In this document: positions 20,301 through 25,355 of the stretch, in pieces
Position numbering within the stretch: position 1 is the first letter of the stretch
Layout: each line of letters opens with the position of its first letter
Notes under the pieces: generated by a model
What the model saw: only the letters and a program-made list of their open reading frames with translations
What the model was told of the DNA's origin: nothing
The model's database searches: none
Translations under genes and position numbers: made by a program
NCBI GenBank assembly: GCA_009937085.1
Contig: JAACDD010000147.1
Location: 1-25,355 of the forward strand
Source of the DNA: Bacteroidota bacterium
Lineage (GTDB): Bacteria > Bacteroidota > Bacteroidia > Flavobacteriales > Flavobacteriaceae
Direction of reading: 5' to 3'
Length of the DNA stretch: 25,355 nucleotides

Positions 20301-21188
20301 TTAGTTAGGTTTCTTTGGGCGATGTGACAAAGAAACCCCAATTAAAATAACAGCTGTTGCTAAAAACTGAAAGCTACTAATGCGTTCGCCGTCTAGCATA
20401 CCCCAAAATAATGCTACAATGGGAAGCGTATAGGTTACCGAAGACACAAAAACAGTAGATGCCATTTTAACAAATCGGTTAAACATAACTTTTGCAATGG
20501 CTGTCCCGAAAAAAGCGAGTAGCGCAATAAAGCCCAAACTTGAAAGTACTTCCTCTGACTGAATTAGTTCCATCGAGAAAAAATCAGAACTAAATAAAAG
20601 CACAATGGCGGGTGGCAAAATAGCAATGAAATTTCCTAAGGTCATTGCCATGGGCGAAACATTGGCAAGTTTATGCTTAAGGAAATAAATATTTACCGCA
20701 TAGCACATTGACGCACTTATAATCAGCAGTACATATCCAACGGGTTGGTTTTCGGTTATTTGAGAGCCTCCCCAAATCAAACCAACAGAACCCATAAACC
20801 CCAATAAAACGCCTGCATATTGTCTGGTTAAAATTTTGGTGGCAAAAAAAGCAACTCCTACAAGCAACGTAAATATTGGCGTAAGCGAATTCATAATAGC
20901 AGCTACTGCAGAGTCGATATATTGTTGCGCGAAAGCAAAAAAGAAAGATGGAAAAAACGTTCCTAAAAAACCGGTTATGATCAACCATTTCCACTCATTC
21001 TTAGAAAGTCCTTTTAGCGATTTGTATCCCATCAATAGCAAAAAAACGGTGCTAAAAACAATACGTATACTTCCCAATTGAATAGGGGTTAACCCAACAA
21101 GACCACGCTTAATAAGTATGTATGAACTTCCCCAAATGATTGAGAGTAAAAAAAGGTAAAGCCATTTATTTTGAGGAATCAATTGCAT
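20301..21188 (-). CDS. EamA-family (DMT) membrane transporter
   Basis: A 295-residue inner-membrane protein of the drug/metabolite transporter superfamily, with two EamA repeats and about ten membrane segments. The first repeat starts LYLFLLSIIWGSSYILIKRG and contains IQLGSIRIVFSTVFLLLMG; the second contains VGYVLLIISASMCYAVNIYF and later VSSVTYTLPIVALFWGMLDGE. Members export amino acids, metabolites or drugs; the substrate cannot be assigned. The start at 21188 is an ATG; a TTG at 21197 is less likely. The protein ends in a basic tail (SHRPKKPN). The final codons carry a perfect 10-base inverted repeat. Confidence 0.9.
   Translation of the reverse strand: MQLIPQNKWLYLFLLSIIWGSSYILIKRGLVGLTPIQLGSIRIVFSTVFLLLMGYKSLKGLSKNEWKWLIITGFLGTFFPSFFFAFAQQYIDSAVAAIMNSLTPIFTLLVGVAFFATKILTRQYAGVLLGFMGSVGLIWGGSQITENQPVGYVLLIISASMCYAVNIYFLKHKLANVSPMAMTLGNFIAILPPAIVLLFSSDFFSMELIQSEEVLSSLGFIALLAFFGTAIAKVMFNRFVKMASTVFVSSVTYTLPIVALFWGMLDGERISSFQFLATAVILIGVSLSHRPKKPN
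20308..20337. repeat. Inverted repeat at convergent gene ends
   Basis: GGTTTCTTTG (20308-20317) and CAAAGAAACC (20328-20337) form a perfect 10-base-pair stem with a 10-base loop. It lies inside the last codons of the transporter gene and 9 bases after the stop of the M16 gene. It lacks a T run on either strand, so it may be a transcript-end stabilising hairpin rather than an intrinsic terminator. Confidence 0.5.
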
Positions 21189-21234
21189 CGTAGGCAAAAC
21201 TGGTGAAAATCAATGAGAAATATTGATATTTTCC

Positions 21235-21242
21235 TATATTTG
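21235..21242 (+). promoter_or_regulatory. -7 box before the HMA lipoprotein
   Basis: TATATTTG is a full match to TAnnTTTG, 16 bases before the start codon at 21259. No -33 box was found at the usual spacing. Confidence 0.5.
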
Positions 21243-21258
21243 ATTAAAACTTAATATT

Positions 21259-21615
21259 ATGAAACGCCCTATTTATTACCTCTTGGTTTTACTATTTATA
21301 AGCTGCAATACAGCTCCAAAACCAGAGAAAAAATCCGTTACCCACGCAGAAGAAAAGAAAGTAGAACTATCGGCTGAGTTGTCCCATATCTCTTTCCCAA
21401 TTGAAGGCATGACTTGTGAAGTTGGTTGTGCGGCTCGCATCGAAAAGAAGGTAGCTGCAGCTAAAGGTGTAATGTCATCAAAAGTAGATTTTGAAGGCAA
21501 AACTGCCTATGTTTCTTTTGATCCATCTGAAACTTCATTTGATGCCATTCGTACTACTGTGGAAGGACTCGGTACCGATTACAAAGTTGGTGAAGCAGCA
21601 ACTGACACGCCATAA
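21259..21615 (+). CDS. Heavy-metal-associated (HMA) domain lipoprotein
   Basis: A 118-residue putative lipoprotein. The lipoprotein signal MKRPIYYLLVLLFISC puts the lipid anchor at Cys16, followed by a Lys/Glu-rich linker to about residue 40. The HMA ferredoxin-like domain follows (about 42-110): ISFPIEGMTCEVGCAARIEK, VDFEGKTAYVSFDPSETSFD, then TVEGLGTDYKVG. The metal loop reads C-E-V-G-C (Cys53, Cys57), a CxxxC spacing rather than the usual CxxC of copper chaperones. It probably binds Cu(I) or a similar soft metal at the cell envelope, though the spacing leaves this open. No copper ATPase or efflux gene lies beside it. Confidence 0.88.
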   Translation: MKRPIYYLLVLLFISCNTAPKPEKKSVTHAEEKKVELSAELSHISFPIEGMTCEVGCAARIEKKVAAAKGVMSSKVDFEGKTAYVSFDPSETSFDAIRTTVEGLGTDYKVGEAATDTP

Positions 21616-21733
21616 ACGCAACTGTCCGAAAATAAAAATGCGAGCGAGATTGCGCTAAAGCCTGTTGTAAAGACGAAAAACGTGTGATACATCTTGCAAA
21701 AAGAAGCGCTACAAAAACGGCAAAAGAAAAGTC

Positions 21734-22276
21734 TTAATCCCAGTGAAGGGTTTCGAAAAGTTTTTGCACGTCGTTTTTGATGTAAGCAATTGCTGGCGAT
21801 AGAGAATCGTAGTTTGGCACTGCTTCAAAAAGAAGCGATCCCGTAAGATAGTGTCTTTTTGCATCTGTACTAAAAAAGTGCAAATTTGATGGAGAGTCCC
21901 CCACAATAATAATGCACGACCCCAACACATTTTGTGCTTTGTTTTCATAAGCACTCTCATCTATTTGAACTGCTTGCTTACCAAACATCTTTAGGCGTTT
22001 GTCAAAATCCAACAACAAGGTATCTAAAGAAGATTCGGCCAAGTCGAAATACGTGAGGTAAAGCTTTGCATTCAGTGCGTCATAGTCCAGCGTAACGCTA
22101 CAGGCAGACAGGGTTTCGGGCACCGCCAATTGATTATACTCAAACGCAAAAGCGCAGTCACTTGTAAGCGGTTTATATTTCGGAGTTGGATAGGCAAGGT
22201 CGAGTTGGGCTTTTGGTTTGGGTGTTGGCGTTTGACAACCCAAAACTATTAACGCTAAAATTACAAGGCGAATCAT
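21734..22276 (-). CDS. gldD: Gliding motility lipoprotein GldD
   Basis: A 180-residue lipoprotein required for gliding in Flavobacterium johnsoniae and associated there with the type IX secretion/gliding machinery. The lipoprotein signal is MIRLVILALIVLGC, with the anchor at Cys14. Family features are LDLAYPTPKYKPLTSDCAFA, LDYDALNAKLYLTYFD and HYLTGSLLFEAVPNYDSLSP, ending in KLFETLHWD. Its start codon overlaps the gldE stop by four bases (ATGA), so translation is probably coupled. The order ssb-gldE-gldD is conserved in Flavobacteriia. No other gld or spr genes lie in the window. Confidence 0.92.
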   Translation of the reverse strand: MIRLVILALIVLGCQTPTPKPKAQLDLAYPTPKYKPLTSDCAFAFEYNQLAVPETLSACSVTLDYDALNAKLYLTYFDLAESSLDTLLLDFDKRLKMFGKQAVQIDESAYENKAQNVLGSCIIIVGDSPSNLHFFSTDAKRHYLTGSLLFEAVPNYDSLSPAIAYIKNDVQKLFETLHWD

Positions 22277-23568
22277 GTGCGCAATTGAACTTTTAATTGT
22301 TTGATACGTTTTCGGTCAACAGCCTCAATAGTAAAAATCACGTTTTTGAATTTCATGACCGTATTCACTTTTGGAAACGAACCCAATTGCTCCAAAACAA
22401 ATCCTGCAATGGTTTCTGACTCCCCCTTTTTGGCTTCAAATTCTGAGGCGTTATCAAGCTTTAAAACGCTATAAAAATCTTTAAGTGAAGTCTTCCCTTC
22501 AAACACAAATGTATTGTCATTTAGTTTGGAATAACTAATATCGGTTTCATCAAATTCATCACTGATATCACCCACAATTTGCTCAATAACATCTTCAAGT
22601 GAAATCACTCCAGAAGTTCCGCCATATTCATCTACTACAACTGCCAAGTGAATCCGTTTGGATTGAAATTCTTCCAATAAATCGTCCAACTTTTTATTCT
22701 CTGGAACATAATACGGTTCGCGTAATAGCTTGTTCCAATCAAATTCTTTCTTGTCTATTTGGGGCAATAAGTCTTTTACATAAAGTACGCCGATAACCGT
22801 ATCAATGGTATCACGAAAAATGGGCACACGCGAAAATCCTTTTGCTACAACTTGCTCAATAACATCAATAAATTCTGTTTTTTCTTCAATGGCAAAAACA
22901 TCGATGCGCGGGCACATTATTTGTTTGGTATCGGTGTTGCCAAAAGTTACAATCCCTTTTAAAATCTTTTGCTCGTCTTTGGTCGTTTCAGAATCATCCG
23001 TCATTTCGAGTGCTTGAGACAAATGGTCAACCGAAATGTTTGAGGTAGTTTTTCCCAATCGTTTTTGAAGCCTAAACGTAACATAGCTCATTGGATAGGT
23101 AAGCGCAAAAAACACATATTGATCCAAAATAAAAATGGGAAGCGCCATGCGTTTGGCAAAGCCTTTTGGGTTTTTGTTGGCATATATTTTAGGCAGTATT
23201 TCACCAAATAAAAGGACTACAGTTGTAATGACACCCACTTCTAAAAAGAATTGCAACCACGGCTGCGGAATTGCCTCAAAAAACAAAGAAGTCAGCGATG
23301 CAAAAACAAGTACCGTTGCAATGTTTATAAGGTTATTTAGCAATAAAATAATCGCCAAAAGGCGTCTTGGATTTTTACGCAAATGTGCAATGGTGCGCTC
23401 AGACTTGTTTGAAGCATTTGCTGCGGTTTTGATATAAGAAGGTGCTAACGAAAAGAAAGCAACCTCAGAACCCGAAACTAGGGCCGAGCCAATCAGAAGC
23501 AGGAACAGTAAAATCACTTTTGCTGTTTCGAGGGTTTCAAAGCCTAAGACCAAATAGGGTAACTCCAA
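22273..23568 (-). CDS. gldE: Gliding motility-associated protein GldE (CNNM/CBS/CorC type)
   Basis: A 431-residue membrane protein of the CorC/HlyC family. The layout is a CNNM transmembrane domain (about 1-190; GSALVSGSEVAFFSLAP, LLAIILLLNNLINIATV), a CBS pair (about 200-330; IMCPRIDVFAIEE, GFSRVPIFRDTIDTVIGVLY, VVVDEYGGTSGVISLEDVIE) and a C-terminal CorC domain (about 340-431). CNNM proteins export magnesium in other organisms; GldE's role in gliding is through GldD, and it may stabilise GldD. No ATG is available at the N-terminus: an in-frame stop lies two codons upstream, so TTG at 23568 is the start. It begins 11 bases after the ssb stop. Confidence 0.93.
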   Translation of the reverse strand: MELPYLVLGFETLETAKVILLFLLLIGSALVSGSEVAFFSLAPSYIKTAANASNKSERTIAHLRKNPRRLLAIILLLNNLINIATVLVFASLTSLFFEAIPQPWLQFFLEVGVITTVVLLFGEILPKIYANKNPKGFAKRMALPIFILDQYVFFALTYPMSYVTFRLQKRLGKTTSNISVDHLSQALEMTDDSETTKDEQKILKGIVTFGNTDTKQIMCPRIDVFAIEEKTEFIDVIEQVVAKGFSRVPIFRDTIDTVIGVLYVKDLLPQIDKKEFDWNKLLREPYYVPENKKLDDLLEEFQSKRIHLAVVVDEYGGTSGVISLEDVIEQIVGDISDEFDETDISYSKLNDNTFVFEGKTSLKDFYSVLKLDNASEFEAKKGESETIAGFVLEQLGSFPKVNTVMKFKNVIFTIEAVDRKRIKQLKVQLRT

Positions 23569-23578
23569 CGATTAAAAT

Positions 23579-24007
23579 TTAAAACGGCAAGTCGTCATTA
23601 CTTGCGGGTTGGGTAGGCTGAGCCGGTTGTTGTTGCGTTTGCTGCGCTGGCGTAGCAGCTGCGTCTGTTGGGCGTTGTGTTAAGAAGGTAAAATCATCTA
23701 CGTGAATTTCTGTCGAGTAACGGTCTTTGCCATCATCCCCTTGCCATTTACGGGTTTTGATACGTCCTTCCACATAAACACGATCGCCTTTTTTTAGATA
23801 TTTTTCACAAATTTCAGCAGCTTTATTTCGCACTACAACATTGTGCCACTCGGTGTTGGTTACTTTTTCGCCTGTTTGTTTGCTCGTGTAGGTTTCGTTA
23901 GTTGCAATAGGAAATCGTCCAAGGCAATTACCGCCGTCAAAATAGGTGACTTTGACGTTATCGCCTAAATGTCCAATCAACATAACTTTATTCAATGTTC
24001 CGCTCAT
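23579..24007 (-). CDS. ssb: Single-stranded DNA-binding protein
   Basis: Binds and protects single-stranded DNA in replication and repair, and recruits partner proteins through its acidic tip. The protein is 142 residues. The OB fold is recognisable from MSGTLNKVMLIGHLGDNVKV, FPIATNETYTSKQTGEKV, TEWHNVVVRNKAAEICEKYL and KKGDRVYVEGRIKTRKWQ. A Gln/Pro/Ala-rich linker follows (about 113-135) and the tail is NDDLPF, the conserved C-terminal tip. It has its own promoter at 24022-24053, located at the end of mutY, and is the first gene of an ssb-gldE-gldD operon. Confidence 0.97.
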   Translation of the reverse strand: MSGTLNKVMLIGHLGDNVKVTYFDGGNCLGRFPIATNETYTSKQTGEKVTNTEWHNVVVRNKAAEICEKYLKKGDRVYVEGRIKTRKWQGDDGKDRYSTEIHVDDFTFLTQRPTDAAATPAQQTQQQPAQPTQPASNDDLPF

Positions 24008-24021
24008 AATAGATTTTAAAT

Positions 24022-24053
24022 CAAATGTACACTATCGGTTGAACTTCTGCAAA
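24022..24053 (-). promoter_or_regulatory. ssb-gldE-gldD promoter
   Basis: On the minus strand TTTG (24053-24050) and TACATTTG (24029-24022) are 20 bases apart, a full Bacteroidetes promoter. It overlaps the last codons of mutY. Transcription would start near 24015, giving a very short leader before the ssb start at 24007. Confidence 0.68.
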
Positions 24054-25066
24054 AATCGTTCAATAAGTCGCGGAACACCAAAGTTGTGGACCTCGTGCCA
24101 CGGGGTTGGAAGTTGCTTTTCAATGTCTTCCAAAATCCAAAAATGCGTGTGTAGGGTTTGATGTGACAATTTGTGTGTTATCACGTCATCTTCAAATTTT
24201 ATCCATGTTGCAGTAGCTGCCCAGTTGGGTAAATTAGGATGCGCTTTAAGTGCTTTTTCGCTCAACATATGGTCTGCTTCCAGAAGAGGAAACTCGTACA
24301 ATCCATGCCAAATATCTTTTCCTGATCTCTTGGTAAGCAAGGTATTTTGCCGCTTGTCAAAAGGGATTAAATAATGGAAAAAACGATTTTTTACAGGCTT
24401 TGATTTAATTTTTTGGGGACGAAAAGCGATGGTGTTATTTGCACGTGATTGACAATTATTTTCAAGTGGACAACTTGTGCAAAGCGGCTGTTTTGGTGTA
24501 CATTGTAAAGCGCCAAATTCCATAATAGCCTGGTTGTAGACACCTGGGTTATTAGGATCTAGTAACGATTGTGCCAATTCCTGAAAAAGACGCACTCCTT
24601 TAGGCTGATTAATTGGCGTTTCTTCATCAAAATAACGTGCCAGCACCCTGTATACATTTCCATCAACCACGGCGGTAGTTTCGTCAAAACAAATTGAAGC
24701 AATTGCACTTGCGGTATAGGGTCCAATACCCGGCAGCGCAATCAATTTTTTGAAGGTATTGGGGAAAATTCCATTGTGCTGTTGTATAACTTCTTTCGCC
24801 GCTTTGTGTAAGTTGCGCGCTCTGGAGTAATAACCAAGCCCCTGCCATAATTTTAACACCTCGTCTTCGCTAGCATTGGCTAAATCTTCTACGCTAGGGT
24901 ATTTTTCCAAAAAACGATTGTAATAAGGCAAGCCTTGCGCCACACGAGTTTGTTGTAAAATAACTTCTGAGAGCCAAATCGTGTACGGGTCTTTGGTGAG
25001 TCTCCAAGGTAAGTCACGCTTATGTGCTGCGTACCATGTTAACAAATTAGAAGTGAATATGTTCAT
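24032..25066 (-). CDS. mutY: A/G-specific adenine glycosylase MutY
   Basis: Removes adenine mispaired with guanine or 8-oxoguanine in base-excision repair. The protein is 344 residues. The catalytic Glu34 lies in WLSEVILQQTRV, the helix-hairpin-helix is LIALPGIGPYTASAIAS, and the catalytic Asp135 is in AVVDGNVYRVLARYF. Four Cys (189, 196, 199, 205; spacing C-x6-C-x2-C-x5-C) form the 4Fe-4S cluster site. The C-terminal Nudix-like 8-oxoG-recognition domain follows (about 220-344; TKRSGKDIWHGLYEFPLLEA, THKLSHQTLHTHFWIL). The HU gene is divergent, with 116 bases between start codons. Confidence 0.96.
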   Translation of the reverse strand: MNIFTSNLLTWYAAHKRDLPWRLTKDPYTIWLSEVILQQTRVAQGLPYYNRFLEKYPSVEDLANASEDEVLKLWQGLGYYSRARNLHKAAKEVIQQHNGIFPNTFKKLIALPGIGPYTASAIASICFDETTAVVDGNVYRVLARYFDEETPINQPKGVRLFQELAQSLLDPNNPGVYNQAIMEFGALQCTPKQPLCTSCPLENNCQSRANNTIAFRPQKIKSKPVKNRFFHYLIPFDKRQNTLLTKRSGKDIWHGLYEFPLLEADHMLSEKALKAHPNLPNWAATATWIKFEDDVITHKLSHQTLHTHFWILEDIEKQLPTPWHEVHNFGVPRLIERFLQKFNR

Positions 25067-25138
25067 CCTGTCAAAAATACGCTTAAAGAAAGAAATTTTA
25101 TGCGTCTAAGTTGGTGTTAACGTATCAATTAAATTTTT

Positions 25139-25146
25139 TATATTTG
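25139..25146 (+). promoter_or_regulatory. -7 box before the HU gene
   Basis: TATATTTG is a full match to TAnnTTTG, 36 bases before the HU start codon. No TTTG was found at the usual -33 distance. Confidence 0.5.
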
Positions 25147-25182
25147 CGCACCTAAAATTTACAACCACTAAAAATTTTAAGG

Positions 25183-25355
25183 ATGACAAAAGCCGAAATA
25201 GTAAACAATATTTCCGATAAATTAGGAGTAGAAAAAAGTGATGCGCAAGAAATTGTAAATCATTTTATGAAAGAAGTTAGAGGTGCATTAGAATCTGGTG
25301 AAAACGTGTATTTGCGTGGATTTGGAAGCTTTGTGATTAAAACTCGTAAAGCGAA
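25183..25355 (+). CDS. HU/IHF-family DNA-binding protein (cut by window edge)
   Basis: The first 57 residues of a bacterial histone-like protein that bends and compacts DNA. The N-terminus MTKAEIVNNISDKLGVEKSD is typical, and the visible part extends through VRGALESGENVYLRGFGSF into VIKTRKA, where the DNA-binding arm begins. About 35-45 residues lie outside the window. Whether it is HU or an IHF-like paralogue cannot be told from this part, since the arm that distinguishes them is missing. It is the first visible gene to the right of the mutY start, transcribed away from it. Confidence 0.93.
   Translation, partial: MTKAEIVNNISDKLGVEKSDAQEIVNHFMKEVRGALESGENVYLRGFGSFVIKTRKA

Noticed and set aside
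21189..21197. TTG start three codons before the transporter ATG
   Set aside because: A normal ATG at 21188 starts directly before the first membrane segment, so TTG is not needed.
21616..21733. Possible gene or terminator between the HMA lipoprotein and gldD
   Set aside because: Only short frames are present and no convincing hairpin was found in this interval.
25072..25079. TATTTTTG on the minus strand as a mutY promoter
   Set aside because: It matches TAnnTTTG but would start transcription at the mutY start codon itself and has no -33 box.
1..25355. CRISPR arrays, insertion sequences, prophage, tRNA or rRNA genes
   Set aside because: No direct repeat arrays, transposase genes, integrases or RNA-gene signatures were seen.

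Overview
The window looks like chromosome from a member of the Flavobacteriia (Bacteroidetes). The evidence is the gliding-motility pair gldE-gldD behind ssb and mutY, the Bacteroidetes-typical families DUF3098, DUF3127 and DUF4301, a TonB-dependent receptor, weak Shine-Dalgarno sequences, and many promoters of the Bacteroidetes type (-33 TTTG or TTG, about 18-21 bases, then -7 TAnnTTTG). Most of it is dense housekeeping DNA with short or overlapping gene junctions.

Layout. 1-802 (-) is the N-terminal third of leuS, cut by the window edge. 904-4085 (+) is an envelope/RNA/DNA-repair run: ftsX, a DUF3098 membrane protein, uppP, truB and tag. 4069-5072 (-) holds aat and an OB-fold-like DUF3127 protein. 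5152-6327 (+) is a membrane histidine kinase. 6308-7173 (-) is a HIT hydrolase and greA, with a terminator-like hairpin in the greA leader. 7253-7666 (+) is a Rieske-like lipoprotein with altered ligands. 7663-13520 (-) is a vitamin-uptake locus: phosphopantetheinyl transferase, YkoF-like thiamine-binding protein, PnuC-type transporter, NadR-like kinase and DUF4301, followed by a separate promoter, a TPP riboswitch and a TonB-dependent receptor. The riboswitch points to thiamine as the receptor's substrate. 13570-14886 (+) is ahcY.

14911-15958 is the only accessory-looking part. Two near-identical terminators flank a DUF4160/DUF2442 gene pair. Behind them lies a very short gene for a 42-residue peptide with a double-glycine secretion leader, and another small cationic hydrophobic reading frame. 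15980-16779 (-) is rplU-rpmA; its L21 carries an extra C-terminal helix-turn-helix-like (SAP/HeH) domain. 16924-20299 (+) is a pair of secreted M16 peptidase subunits, the first with the zinc motif and the second without. 20301-21188 (-) is an EamA-type transporter and 21259-21615 (+) a metal-binding (HMA) lipoprotein. 21734-25066 (-) is mutY, ssb, gldE, gldD. 25183-25355 (+) is the start of an HU-family gene, cut by the edge.

No insertion sequences, CRISPR arrays, tRNA or rRNA genes were seen. The items most worth a second look are the double-glycine peptide locus, the thiamine uptake locus with a NadR-like kinase of unknown substrate, the DDLPF tail shared by the DUF3127 protein and SSB, the L21 fusion, the greA leader hairpin, and the face-to-face promoters between ahcY and the uptake operon.
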